DNA from: Reyranella sp. CPCC 100927
GTDB lineage: Bacteria; Pseudomonadota; Alphaproteobacteria; Reyranellales; Reyranellaceae
Reading direction: 5' to 3'
Length of the DNA stretch: 64,000 nt
Assembly: GCF_007859315.1 (NCBI RefSeq)
Contig: NZ_VOHA01000004.1
Span: 1-64,000, forward strand
Shown: piece by piece, positions 34,668-43,180 of the stretch
How the letters are laid out: each line of letters begins with the position of its first letter
Numbering within the stretch: position 1 is the stretch's first letter
The notes under the pieces: generated by a model
What the model was told of the DNA's origin: nothing
The model's database searches: none
Seen by the model: only the letters and a program-made list of their open reading frames with translations
Made by a program: the position numbers and the translations under genes

Positions 34668-35210
34668 TCACACCGACAGCCCGAGGCGGAAGGCAGCGAC
34701 GCCGACCGCGGTGGCCGTGGCGAGCGCCCAGAGCGGATTGCGATCGCTCAGGATCACGAACATGGCCGTGGCGGCCGTGATGGCGACAGCCAGCACATCG
34801 TGATCGGCGGCGCGCGCCATGACGACGCCGCTGGCCAGGATCAGGCCGACAGCCACCGGCACCAGCCCGGCCTTGGCGATGGCAATCCAGCGGGTGTCGG
34901 ACCATCGTGCGATGAGCCGGCTGACAGCGAATGCCAGCAGGCCCGAGGGCAGCAGGATGGCGATGGTCGCCACCGCCAGTCCAGCGGTGCCGGCCACGTG
35001 CCAACCGACCAGGCTGACCAGCAGGACGTTGGGACCAGGCGCCGCCTGGGCGATCGCGAACAGGTTGGCGAAGGTCGTATCGTTCATCCAGGCGAACTGG
35101 TCCACGACCTGTCGATGGATTTCCGGCACCACGACATTGGCGCCGCCGATCGAGACCAGCGACAGCGAGGCGAAGGTCAGTGCGATCTGCAGCAGAGGAT
35201 GGTCTTTCAC
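34668..35210 (-). CDS. chrA: Chromate transporter, second half (short-chain ChrA)
   Basis: A 180-residue membrane protein with the ChrA domain. It has SLSLVSIGGANVVVPEIHRQVV (F/S-x-S-x-G-G start), AIAQAAPGPNVLLVSLVGW with the conserved A-P-G-P, and four to six membrane helices. It starts with GTG at 35210, overlapping the stop of the other ChrA half by four bases (GTGA). Two short ChrA proteins together form the functional exporter in this type, replacing the fused 400-residue form. Chromate efflux is the family role; it may also carry sulphate. Confidence 0.92.
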   Translation of the reverse strand: MKDHPLLQIALTFASLSLVSIGGANVVVPEIHRQVVDQFAWMNDTTFANLFAIAQAAPGPNVLLVSLVGWHVAGTAGLAVATIAILLPSGLLAFAVSRLIARWSDTRWIAIAKAGLVPVAVGLILASGVVMARAADHDVLAVAITAATAMFVILSDRNPLWALATATAVGVAAFRLGLSV

Positions 35211-35758
35211 GCCCGGCGCCCCCACGCCGCGCCGAGAACGCTGAGCGCCATCAACGCGAGCACCGTCGGCAGCAGCGGCAGGCGCAACAGCCCGATCGCC
35301 ACGAAGGAGAGGGCGCCGAAGACCAGCGCCAGCGGCGTCGGCTTGAGCTTCACCGCCATCTTCACCGCCGTGCCGATCACCAGTCCGGCGGCGGCCGAAG
35401 CGGCGGCGGCGATGGCGACGCGCACCTCCGGTACTGCCGCGAACGCGGCGTACAGCGACGCCAGTGCCACCAGGATGACCAGCGGCATCGCCATCATGCC
35501 CAGCACGGCAAGAACGGCACCGCCGGCGCCCTGGAAGCGATCGCCGATCATGATCGCGGCATTCATCGTATTGGGCCCGGGCAGCACCTGGCCGATACCG
35601 AGCAGGGCAGCGTAGTCCTTGTCGGTCAGCCAGCGGCGCTCTTGGACGATCACGTGGCGTGCCCACGGCGCCACGCCGCCAAAGCCCAGCATGCCGATCT
35701 TCAGGAAGGCGAGGAACAGGTCGGTCCGGCTCACCTGGCGTTCGGACGGCGTACCCAT
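35207..35758 (-). CDS. chrA: Chromate transporter, first half (short-chain ChrA)
   Basis: A 183-residue membrane protein with FLKIGMLGFGGVAPWARHVIV and LLGIGQVLPGPNTMNAAIMIGDRF, the conserved GFGG and PGPN motifs of ChrA. Several helices follow. ATG 35758 is in the last base of the DUF1330 stop (TGATG); GTG 35761 is the alternative. It is paired with the half at 34668, and coupled translation of both supports a heteromeric exporter. Confidence 0.92.
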   Translation of the reverse strand: MGTPSERQVSRTDLFLAFLKIGMLGFGGVAPWARHVIVQERRWLTDKDYAALLGIGQVLPGPNTMNAAIMIGDRFQGAGGAVLAVLGMMAMPLVILVALASLYAAFAAVPEVRVAIAAAASAAAGLVIGTAVKMAVKLKPTPLALVFGALSFVAIGLLRLPLLPTVLALMALSVLGAAWGRRA

Positions 35759-36087
35759 CACGGCGCCTCCGGGACGCTCGCGCCGTCAGTGCTGTCCGGC
35801 GGCACGCCCTCGACAAAGATCAGCCGACGATCGAGCGCCGTCTGTCGCACGACGAGGGCTTCGGCGTACTCGGGCGAGCGGTACCATTGTCGCGCGTGTT
35901 CCATCGACGGAAAGGCGACGATGATGATGTTTTTCGGCGCCCAGCCGCCTTCGACCGGCACGACGGCGCCGCCGCGCGCGAGATAGCGGCCGCCATAGCG
36001 GGCGATGGTGCCCTGGGCCAGGGTTCGGTAGCGGTCGACTTGCGCCGGATCGAGAAACTCGACATCCGAAATCACGTATGCAGTCAT
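35758..36087 (-). CDS. DUF1330 protein
   Basis: A 109-residue dimeric alpha/beta barrel protein of the DUF1330 group. It starts MTAYVISDVEFLDPAQVDRY and has FPSMEHARQWYRSPEYAEAL, the family signature with W-Y-x-S-P-x-Y. No reaction is known for the family. It precedes the split chromate transporter with a TGATG overlap, so it may be part of that operon. The upstream in-frame extension to 36411 has no protein-like composition. Confidence 0.92.
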   Translation of the reverse strand: MTAYVISDVEFLDPAQVDRYRTLAQGTIARYGGRYLARGGAVVPVEGGWAPKNIIIVAFPSMEHARQWYRSPEYAEALVVRQTALDRRLIFVEGVPPDSTDGASVPEAP

Positions 36088-36202
36088 GATGGTCCCACGG
36101 TCAGCCTCGCGCGGCGACGATGACCTTGATGCGGCAACCGGCGCATCGCAATCGCGTTGCGCGTATAGGTGGCCTACGGTTCCATCGTGAGGCGGAGTGG
36201 CG

Positions 36203-37546
36203 ATGCGCCCGATCATCAAGAAGGTGCTTCTGGGGACTGTGGCGATCATCGCTATCGTGGCGGCAGCGGCTGCTTTCCTGATCCGCGGCGATACGGCCAA
36301 GCTGCCCGATGAAGCCTCCGTCGGCCCCAACCCGACGTTACCGCAGCCCACGCGATCCCTGGTTCCCACCGTCAGTATCGCCACAGCGCGCGGGTGGCCG
36401 CAGGGTGCCAAGCCGGTACCGGCGGCCGGCTTGTCAGTCCAGGCCTTTGCCGCCGGACTTGATCATCCGCGCTGGCTCTATGTGCTGCCCAACGGCGATG
36501 TCCTGGTCGCCGAGACCAACGCACCGGCACGACCGCAGGAAGGCCGCGGCGTGAAGGGCTGGATTGCCGACCTGCTGCAGAACCGGGCCGGTGCCGGCGT
36601 GCCCAGCGCCAACCGTATCTCCCTGTTGCGCGACGCCGATGGTGACGGCGTTGCCGAGGTGAAGACCCCGTTCATCACCGGTCTGAATTCGCCGTTCGGC
36701 ATGGCCCTGGTCGGCCAGGATCTCTACGTCGCCAACACCGATGCGGTGGTGCGGTTTCCATACACCGTAGGCGCCACCCGGATCGACGCGCCCGCCACCA
36801 AGATTGCCGACCTGCCGGCCGGACCGCTCAACCATCACTGGACCAAGGCTCTGATCGCCAGTCCGGATGGCGCGCACCTCTATGTCACGGTCGGCTCCAA
36901 CAGCAATGTCGGTGAAAACGGCCTCGACAACGAGGCGCGCCGCGCCGCGATCCTGCGGATCGATCGCGCGACCGGCCAGATCGGCGTCTTTGCCTCAGGC
37001 CTGCGCAACCCCAACGGCATGGCATGGCAGCCCGAGACCGGCGTTCTGTGGACGGTGGTGAACGAGCGCGATGAACTGGGCAGTGATCTGGTTCCCGACT
37101 ACCTCACCTCGGTAAAGGAGGGAGCCTTCTATGGTTGGCCGTTCAGCTATTGGGGCCAGCACGTGGATGCGCGCGTAGTGCCGCCGAGGCCCGACATGGT
37201 GGCCAAGGCAATCGCACCCGACTACGCCTTGGGCAACCACACGGCATCGCTGGGGCTGGTGTTCGGCGCGGGGACGTCGTTGCCCGCGATGTACCGCAGC
37301 GGCGCCTTCATCGGCCAGCACGGTTCGTGGAACCGCAAGCCGCGCAGCGGCTACAAGGTCATCTTCGTGCCTTTCGCCAGCGGCAGGCCGTCGGGGGCGC
37401 CGGTGGACGTTCTCACCGGCTTTCTGAGCGACGATGATGCCGCTTTCGGCCGTCCGGTCGGCGTCGTCACCGATCGTACTGGAGCGTTGCTGGTGGCCGA
37501 CGATGTCGGCAACGTCATCTGGCGGGTGACGTCGATAGGACGCTGA
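36203..37546 (+). CDS. PQQ-dependent sorbosone dehydrogenase-like protein
   Basis: A 447-residue exported or membrane-anchored beta-propeller. The N-terminal helix ([19 protein letters not shown]) anchors it. Family blocks are [84 protein letters not shown] and [19 protein letters not shown]. These match the glucose/sorbosone dehydrogenase family (GDSL-like quinoprotein propeller). The role is periplasmic sugar or aldose oxidation with PQQ, which is not proven here. The ATG at 36203 follows AGGCGGAG. Confidence 0.92.
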   Translation: MRPIIKKVLLGTVAIIAIVAAAAAFLIRGDTAKLPDEASVGPNPTLPQPTRSLVPTVSIATARGWPQGAKPVPAAGLSVQAFAAGLDHPRWLYVLPNGDVLVAETNAPARPQEGRGVKGWIADLLQNRAGAGVPSANRISLLRDADGDGVAEVKTPFITGLNSPFGMALVGQDLYVANTDAVVRFPYTVGATRIDAPATKIADLPAGPLNHHWTKALIASPDGAHLYVTVGSNSNVGENGLDNEARRAAILRIDRATGQIGVFASGLRNPNGMAWQPETGVLWTVVNERDELGSDLVPDYLTSVKEGAFYGWPFSYWGQHVDARVVPPRPDMVAKAIAPDYALGNHTASLGLVFGAGTSLPAMYRSGAFIGQHGSWNRKPRSGYKVIFVPFASGRPSGAPVDVLTGFLSDDDAAFGRPVGVVTDRTGALLVADDVGNVIWRVTSIGR

Positions 37547-37651
37547 ACGCTCCAGGGAACAGCGCTCACGCCACCGCGTTCACCGGACGATGCGCGGGCC
37601 ATGCGGCCGCGTGTCCCGTAACACGGGTTGTCGGCACTGCAGGAGGTACCC

Positions 37652-37822
37652 ATGGCCTCAGGAACGCCAGGACAGTCCATGCGACTCGTTCTCGGGTCGC
37701 TTGTCGCGTTGATATTGGTGGTCGGCGTCTTGCTGGTCCTGGACGGCAAGAAAGCGCAGGCACCCAGCACCGCCGAGGTTCCGAGCGATACAGCACCCGG
37801 CAGGACGGACAGCCCGAAGTGA
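37652..37822 (+). CDS. Small single-membrane-segment protein
   Basis: A 56-residue protein with one membrane segment (RLVLGSLVALILVVGVLLVL) and a short hydrophilic tail rich in Pro, Ser and Asp (AEVPSDTAPGRTDSPK). The ribosome-binding site AGGAGGT lies seven bases ahead of the ATG and is among the best in the window. It follows the sorbosone-dehydrogenase-like gene by 105 bp. No function is recognised. Confidence 0.7.
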   Translation: MASGTPGQSMRLVLGSLVALILVVGVLLVLDGKKAQAPSTAEVPSDTAPGRTDSPK

Positions 37823-37932
37823 GAAGGAGCATGCGACCAAATGGCTCGCAACGGGTGAACGTTGATCGACGTTGCACCGGTATCGACCGGGAAGCCTGAT
37901 GAAGGTGGGTCGAGCGTAGCCATTCCACGGGC

Positions 37933-37973
37933 CCCGGATACGGCTGTCGACGTGATCGGTCGCCGTATCCGGG
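37933..37973. repeat. 12-bp perfect inverted repeat
   Basis: CCCGGATACGGC (37933-37944) pairs perfectly with GCCGTATCCGGG (37962-37973), leaving a 17-base loop (TGTCGACGTGATCGGTC). It lies between the small membrane protein gene and the gene at 37998, only 24 bases ahead of the latter. It could be a leader hairpin, an operator or a small repeat. There is no T-tract. Confidence 0.55.
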
Positions 37974-37997
37974 AAGTCCGGGACCGTGAGAGATCCT

Positions 37998-38315
37998 ATG
38001 TCCGAGCGCGGACAATTCATTCGGCCTGCATTGTGGGGCATCGGCACCGGCCCCGAAAAGCTTCTCTCTGTCGCACAGGCGGAGGAGGCTGTCGCGGCGT
38101 GGCTGGACCAGACGCCTGATCAACCACGATATGCCGAGGAGCGCGAACGGCTTCTCGCGCTACGGCAGATTCTGCGTAACACCGGACCGGTCCCGTCACC
38201 GGCCGAAGTTCAATCGGTCAAGCTCGCCATCAAGGGCTTCGTCCGTTTCGTGCGTCTGCGCGACGCGCGACGTCAGGCGGCCTATTCATCGCATCGCGAG
38301 ACATCGCGGCCCTGA
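37998..38315 (+). CDS. Small hypothetical protein, Arg-rich C-terminus
   Basis: A 105-residue soluble protein (MSERGQFIRPALWGIGTGPE...). Helical segments include SVAQAEEAVAAWLDQTPDQP and YAEERERLLALRQILRNT; the tail is Arg-rich. It has no signal peptide. GTG at 37986 is an alternative start. An intrinsic terminator follows at 38441. No family is recognised; confidence rests on codon-like composition and the flanking signals. Confidence 0.55.
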   Translation: MSERGQFIRPALWGIGTGPEKLLSVAQAEEAVAAWLDQTPDQPRYAEERERLLALRQILRNTGPVPSPAEVQSVKLAIKGFVRFVRLRDARRQAAYSSHRETSRP

Positions 38316-38440
38316 CCTACGCGCCGGCCGTTTCTGGAACTTTCGGGATTTGGGGCCGTTCTGCGATTCGGGAGGTTCCGTTCCCCGGGCCTCCTGGGAG
38401 ACAGTTCCCCCAAGCTGTCCTCCCTGCATGACGACTCGCC

Positions 38441-38478
38441 CCGCTGTACGCCTCGCCGCATGCGGCGGGGTTTTTTGC
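38441..38478 (+). terminator. Intrinsic terminator
   Basis: CCCCGC (38441-38446) can pair with GCGGGG (38467-38472), and the inner CGCCGC and GCGGCG also pair, followed by TTTTTT at 38473-38478. It ends transcripts from the gene at 37998 before the EamA gene at 38556. Confidence 0.88.
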
Positions 38479-38555
38479 GCACGCCGTGGCGCGGGAACCT
38501 CACAGGCTTAACCCGTTACCTGGTTAGTGCTGCCCAACCGGATACGGAGGTCGCC

Positions 38556-39539
38556 ATGGTCCATCTGTGGAGGCAGAGCCGGTTCATTGCCGCCTTCGCG
38601 GCCATCTATGTCGTCTGGGGATCCACTTATCTTGCGGTGGCGCTGGGTCTGAAGTCCTTGCCGCCGCTCCTGCTGATGGGTGTGCGCACGGCCGTGGCCG
38701 GCGTGATCCTCTTCGGCTTCGTGCAACTGCGGCGGCCCGGGCTGGTGTCGGCCAGTACCTGGGGATGGGCGTCATTGAGCGGCGTCCTGCTGTTCGCCGG
38801 GTGCCACGGCGTCCTGGCCTACGCTCAGCAGCACGTGCCGACAGGGTTGGCCGCGGTGATGTTGGCCACAATTCCGTTCTGGATCGTGGTGATCAACTTT
38901 CTGCGGCCGGCCGACAGCCGCCCCGGCGCCATGAGCCTGATAGGATTGCTTCCCGGCCTGGTCGGCGTGGCGTTCATCGCCTGGCAGGGCGGCGCGGCCA
39001 ACGGTGGGGCGATCGATCCGGTCATCGTGCTGTTGTTGTTGGCCTCGGCGTTCTCCTGGGCGACGGGATCGGTTGTGTCACAACGCCAGGGTTCCGCGAC
39101 GCCGGCGATCGACTTCGCGGCGATGCAGTTGCTGAGCGGCGGCGTGGTACTGCTGCTCTTGAGCCTCTGGACGGGCGACTGGGAGGCGGTCACCATCGAC
39201 GACATATCGGCCGTGTCATGGGCTGCGCTGGCATATCTCGTGGTTGCCGGTTCGTTGATCGCCTTTACCGCCTATATCTGGCTTCTCGATCACGCGCCGG
39301 CACCGCTCGTCGCGACCTACACATTCGTCAATCCGGTCATTGCCGTGGCGCTGGGCTGGCTATTCCTCGGCGAGGAGCTGAGCTGGCCTTTCCTGGTTGG
39401 CTTCGCTCTGGTGGTGGGGGCCGTCGTTGTCGTCTGGCGCGTCGACCGGACAGCGGCCCCCAAGCGGTCACCCGAGCGCCAACCAGCGGCGCGCCTCCAC
39501 CAAGACTCGGAGCGTCTGCCGACGGCATCTCGATCGTGA
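38556..39539 (+). CDS. EamA/DMT-family transporter
   Basis: A 327-residue inner-membrane protein of the drug/metabolite exporter type, with ten hydrophobic segments in two EamA repeats. The first is FAAIYVVWGSTYLAVALGL, the second is LLLLASAFSWATGSVVSQRQ. Typical features are the WGSTY motif and the conserved P-A-P-L-V-A-T at the second repeat end (DHAPAPLVATYTFVNPVIAV). It closely follows the YedA-like pattern. GGAGG precedes the ATG. The exported compound is unknown. Confidence 0.93.
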   Translation: MVHLWRQSRFIAAFAAIYVVWGSTYLAVALGLKSLPPLLLMGVRTAVAGVILFGFVQLRRPGLVSASTWGWASLSGVLLFAGCHGVLAYAQQHVPTGLAAVMLATIPFWIVVINFLRPADSRPGAMSLIGLLPGLVGVAFIAWQGGAANGGAIDPVIVLLLLASAFSWATGSVVSQRQGSATPAIDFAAMQLLSGGVVLLLLSLWTGDWEAVTIDDISAVSWAALAYLVVAGSLIAFTAYIWLLDHAPAPLVATYTFVNPVIAVALGWLFLGEELSWPFLVGFALVVGAVVVVWRVDRTAAPKRSPERQPAARLHQDSERLPTASRS

Positions 39540-39543
39540 CGGA

Positions 39544-39831
39544 CTACCGCTTGTCCTCGAGGCGCAAGGCGGCATCGATCATGGCGCGCCAGACGTCATT
39601 CGCTGTTGCATTCGGTGGCAGCTGGCCGATGCCGTCGGTACTGACGGCAGCACTGGTGGCGGCGATCATCGCGGGCTCGGGCTCCCGCATGGCCGCGATC
39701 GCCGCATGACTGCGCTTGCGCCATCGCAGTCGAACGGCCGGTGGAAGGTTTTCCCATGCCAGGGGTTGGCCGGTAGCACGATTAACCAGGTGCTCCGACG
39801 CATACATGGCTCGGGCAATACGCTCGATCAT
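39544..39831 (-). CDS. Small conserved-type protein of unknown function
   Basis: A 95-residue helical protein (MIERIARAMYASEHLVNRAT..., PPAVRLRWRKRSHAAIAAMREPE). Short proteins with 'IARAMY....W..L....R..W...A..AI.AM' are frequent in alphaproteobacterial genomes and on their phages, but no activity is known. It converges with the EamA gene, the two stops being five bases apart. Confidence 0.7.
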   Translation of the reverse strand: MIERIARAMYASEHLVNRATGQPLAWENLPPAVRLRWRKRSHAAIAAMREPEPAMIAATSAAVSTDGIGQLPPNATANDVWRAMIDAALRLEDKR

Positions 39832-40092
39832 GATCGCATGCGTCTCCGCGCAAGCTCGCCAGGGACATCATGCCATGGCGGAGCGCGATTTGGGTCCCGA
39901 TGACGCGTTCTTCAAGGGGACTACTGAAAAATACGACGGTGCCGGATCGCAGGTCGGCCGGGCGCGTCCGAAGGTGTCCAACCACGCGCCCGGCCTGGCC
40001 TCTTCCGCCGACCGAGGGGCGACGAGCAAGGTTGCTGGTATAACGCGCCGGCGCCGCCGTCGTTGCATTTCGTGTGTCGAATGTGGGAACGC

Positions 40093-40479
40093 TCAGTCCC
40101 AGAAGGAGCGGGCGCCGTAGTACTGGTCGACGGAGCGGCCGTAGTCGGGTGTCCACTGGAAGTCGTCGCCGGCGTGGGAGGGGGCGCCCTCAAGCCGTCG
40201 CCTGTCGAGATTGACGATGTAGCCACCCTTGTCATCGTCGTAGACGAGCTCTTTCCAGGGTAGTGGGTGATATTTTTCGCCGATCCCCAGAAAGCCGCCG
40301 AACGACATGATGGCATAGATCGCCCGGCCACTGGCCTTGTCCAACATGATGTGGTCGACCGTACCGAGCTTCTCGCCGGCCTTGTTGTAGACGCTGGTGC
40401 CTTCGACCTTGTCGGCGGCGATCAGCGGTCCCGACGTCATTTGTGCTTTCGCGCTCAGCGCCGCGGTCTTGCGGTCCAT
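40093..40479 (-). CDS. PRC-barrel domain protein
   Basis: A 128-residue protein with a PRC-barrel domain at about residues 20-95 (GPLIAADKVEGTSVYNKAGE, LGTVDHIMLDKASGRAIYAI, HPLPWKELVYDDDKGGYIVN). The C-terminal 30 residues are aromatic and acidic (WTPDYGRSVDQYYGARSFWD). PRC-barrel proteins of this form are stress-induced and stabilise membrane or photosynthetic complexes in some species; here the role is open. The start MDRKTAALSAK at 40479 is supported because upstream sequence in this frame lies in the divergent genes. Confidence 0.88.
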   Translation of the reverse strand: MDRKTAALSAKAQMTSGPLIAADKVEGTSVYNKAGEKLGTVDHIMLDKASGRAIYAIMSFGGFLGIGEKYHPLPWKELVYDDDKGGYIVNLDRRRLEGAPSHAGDDFQWTPDYGRSVDQYYGARSFWD

Positions 40480-40659
40480 GGCCCGCTCCAAGGTAGTGGC
40501 TGTCAACCAACGGCGGCGGAAAGCCGTGGTTCCCCCGAGGCGTGTGTCAGACGACGCACTGATTGGTGATGAGCCGGTCTGCCGTGCCCGTCGCGCGCAT
40601 CGGCAGCGTCGTGGTACGCTGGGTGCAAGCAAGAAGGTACGGAGCCGTGGGGTGCCCCA

Positions 40660-41484
40660 ATGATGCGAATCCTGGCAACGGCCAGCCTGCTGGCGCTCGT
40701 ATGGGGGCCGGCACGGTCCGCCGACGTTCTGCCGATTTTCGATGCGCATCTGCACTACAGTCACGACGCGTGGCAAAGCGTACCGGTATCGGAAGCCGTC
40801 GCGATCTTGCGCAATGCGGGGTTGAAGCGCGCCATGGTCTCGAGCTCCGATGATGAAGGTACGCAGCGCCTGTATGCTGCCGCACCCGACCTCATCGTGC
40901 CCGAGTTGCGGCCCTATCGCACGCGCGGCGAGATCGGCACCTGGATGCGCGACGAGTCGGTGGTCGGCTACGTCGAAGAACGCTTGAAGAAGTACCGTTA
41001 TGTTGCGATCGGCGAGTTCCACATCTACGGGGCCGACGCCGACCTGCCGGTGATGCGTCGCCTGGTGCAGCTGGCCAAGCAGTACGGGCTGTTCCTGCAC
41101 GCGCATTCTGACGCCGATGCCGTCGATCGGCTGTTCGCGCAGGACCCCACCGCGCGCATCCTGTGGGCGCATGCCGGCTTCGCGCCGCCGGAGACGGTGC
41201 GCGCGATGCTGCGCAAGCATGCCAACCTCTGGTGCGATCTTGCCTTCCGCAGCGACCATGCCGCCGGTGGGAAGCTCGATGCTGCGTGGCGCGCGGCGTT
41301 CCTGGAATTCCCCGATCGCTTCATGGTCGGCACCGACACGTTCACGCCCGAGCGTTGGCACTATATCGGAGAGCACGCCAACTTCTCACGCACCTGGCTT
41401 GCCGACCTGCCGAAGGGGGTCGCGGAAAGGATCGCCTGGCGGACCGGTGACGCGGTGTTCGGCCGCATGATGGAGGGACGATGA
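40660..41484 (+). CDS. Exported amidohydrolase-family metal hydrolase
   Basis: A 274-residue TIM-barrel hydrolase with a signal peptide (MRILATASLLALVWGPARSA). Metal ligands of the family are visible in order: HxH in FDAHLHYS, His in FLHAHSDADA, His in LWAHAGF and Asp in MVGTDTF. It therefore has a full metal centre and acts in the periplasm on an unknown substrate. It opens a three-gene operon; the next gene starts inside its stop (ATGA at 41481). GGTGCCCCA separates a weak ribosome site from ATG; the second ATG at 40663 is also possible. Confidence 0.86.
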   Translation: MMRILATASLLALVWGPARSADVLPIFDAHLHYSHDAWQSVPVSEAVAILRNAGLKRAMVSSSDDEGTQRLYAAAPDLIVPELRPYRTRGEIGTWMRDESVVGYVEERLKKYRYVAIGEFHIYGADADLPVMRRLVQLAKQYGLFLHAHSDADAVDRLFAQDPTARILWAHAGFAPPETVRAMLRKHANLWCDLAFRSDHAAGGKLDAAWRAAFLEFPDRFMVGTDTFTPERWHYIGEHANFSRTWLADLPKGVAERIAWRTGDAVFGRMMEGR

Positions 41485-41900
41485 GGCGATCGCGCATGCT
41501 GGCTGCCGGCGTGGCGTCGATCGCTGTCGCTTCTGTCCATGCGAGCCAGGCGTGCGAACCGCCGTTGATCGGTGAGGCGTCGGGCGTGTTGCGGACCCCG
41601 GGCCGTGTCGTGGCGTATCGCACCGAACCAAGGACCATTGCCGTCGGCGCGCATTTCGCGGTCGAGCTGGCGGTGTGCGCGGGCGAGGGCGCCAAGCCCG
41701 TGGAGTCGCTCACCGTGGACGCAGACATGCCGGCACATCGTCACGGCATGAACTACCGCGCCAGCGTCACGCCGCTGGGCGGCGGACGCTATCGCGTCGA
41801 GGGTCTGCTGTTTCACATGCCGGGCCAGTGGCGACTGATCGTCGAGTTGCGCAGTGGCGAGAGTGTCGAGCGCCTTATGGACGAGATCGTGGTGGAGTGA
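41481..41900 (+). CDS. Small periplasmic protein, YtkA-like
   Basis: A 139-residue exported protein. The signal peptide (MLAAGVASIAVASVHA) precedes a beta-sandwich-like domain. The segment DADMPAHRHGMNYRASV carries Met and His in an M-x-x-H-x-H-G-M pattern like that of small copper-handling periplasmic proteins (YtkA/FixH-like). It continues GRYRVEGLLFHMPGQWRLIV. It overlaps the genes on both sides (ATGA at 41481, TGATG at 41900), so it is made together with the amidohydrolase and the diheme peroxidase. Copper binding is inferred from the motif only. Confidence 0.7.
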   Translation: MRRSRMLAAGVASIAVASVHASQACEPPLIGEASGVLRTPGRVVAYRTEPRTIAVGAHFAVELAVCAGEGAKPVESLTVDADMPAHRHGMNYRASVTPLGGGRYRVEGLLFHMPGQWRLIVELRSGESVERLMDEIVVE

Positions 41901-43102
41901 TGGTGATCCGGCGCGCGGCGATGGCCATCCTGACCGCGGCGCTGACATGCCTGCCGCTGGCGTCGCTGCAGGCGCAATCGACGGCGCTCACCGATACCGA
42001 ACGCCGGCGCGTCCTCTCGCATGGGCCGTGGCCATCGCCGCCGTCGCGTGATCCCAGCAATCGTGTGTCGGGCCAACCGGCGGCGATCGACCTGGGCGAG
42101 CGGCTGTTCTTCGACCGTCGGCTCTCGGGCGACGGTGGCATGGCCTGCGACTGGTGCCACACGCCGTCGCTCGACTGGACCGACGGCTTCGCGCGTGGCG
42201 TCGGCAAACAGACAGTCGATCGCAATACACCGGCGCTGTGGAACGTCGGCGTCAATCGGTGGTACGGCTGGGACGGTGCCCACGATTCGCTGTGGGCTCA
42301 AAGCGTGCGACCGCTGCTGGAACCGCGCGAGATGGCGTCCTCGGCATCGCGCATCGCCGAGCGCGTGCGCGCCGATGACGACCTGGCCTGCCGCTTCGAG
42401 CGCGTCTTCGGTCAACCGCCGGCGTTCATGGCCGACGAGGCTGTGCTGATTGCCGCGGGCAAGGCGCTGGCGGCATTCCAGGAGACGCTCGTCAGTGGCC
42501 GCACGCCCTTCGATGATTTTCGCGACGCATTGGCACGCGATGACCGCGAGGCCATGCGGCGCTATCCCGACGATGCACGCCGTGGCCTGGCGATCTTCAT
42601 GGGCAGGGGCAACTGCTCCGTCTGCCATGTCGGGCCGTTGTTCACCAACGGCGAGTTCGCCGACATCGGCGTGCCGTTCTTCCGGCCGGGCGGCGGTGTC
42701 GACCCCGGTCGGCATGACGGCATTCGTCGGCTGCAGGCCGATCCTTTCAATCTGCTGGGACCTCACAACGACGATGCCGGCGGTAACACGCGGTTGCGCA
42801 CGCGGCATGTCGCCTTGCAGCATCGCAATTTCGGTGAGTTCAAGGTACCGTCGCTGCGCAACGTGGCGCGGACGGCGCCTTACATGCACAACGGCTCGCT
42901 GCCCGATTTGCGTTCTGTGGTGCGGCACTATTCCGAACTGAACGAGGAGCGCCTGCATGCCGACGGCGAGCGGATCCTGAAGCCGCTGCGCCTGGACAGC
43001 GGCGAGATCGATGATCTGATCGCGTTCCTGAAGACCTTGTCCGACGAGTCACCACCCTTCCGCCGCCGGACATCCGTGACCGACCCGGCGTGCCGCGGGT
43101 GA
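41900..43102 (+). CDS. Diheme cytochrome c peroxidase (MauG/CcpA type)
   Basis: A 400-residue exported protein. The signal peptide is AAMAILTAALTCLPLASLQA. Two heme-attachment motifs are present: CDWCH at residues 83-87 (after SGDGGMA) and CSVCH at residues 239-243 (in FMGRGNCSVCHVGPLFTNGEF). VPSLRNVARTAPYMHNGS is the conserved C-terminal heme-ligand block. The family either reduces hydrogen peroxide or, as MauG, modifies residues of a partner protein. It starts on the last base of the preceding stop. The two small upstream enzymes in the operon may be its partners. Confidence 0.92.
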   Translation: MVIRRAAMAILTAALTCLPLASLQAQSTALTDTERRRVLSHGPWPSPPSRDPSNRVSGQPAAIDLGERLFFDRRLSGDGGMACDWCHTPSLDWTDGFARGVGKQTVDRNTPALWNVGVNRWYGWDGAHDSLWAQSVRPLLEPREMASSASRIAERVRADDDLACRFERVFGQPPAFMADEAVLIAAGKALAAFQETLVSGRTPFDDFRDALARDDREAMRRYPDDARRGLAIFMGRGNCSVCHVGPLFTNGEFADIGVPFFRPGGGVDPGRHDGIRRLQADPFNLLGPHNDDAGGNTRLRTRHVALQHRNFGEFKVPSLRNVARTAPYMHNGSLPDLRSVVRHYSELNEERLHADGERILKPLRLDSGEIDDLIAFLKTLSDESPPFRRRTSVTDPACRG

Positions 43103-43180
43103 TCGCCTGCCCGATTGCCGGGGTGGGGCGAATGGCCTAGTGTCGCGACATCCTGCAGGTCGCGACAAGTCGGGGGGACG

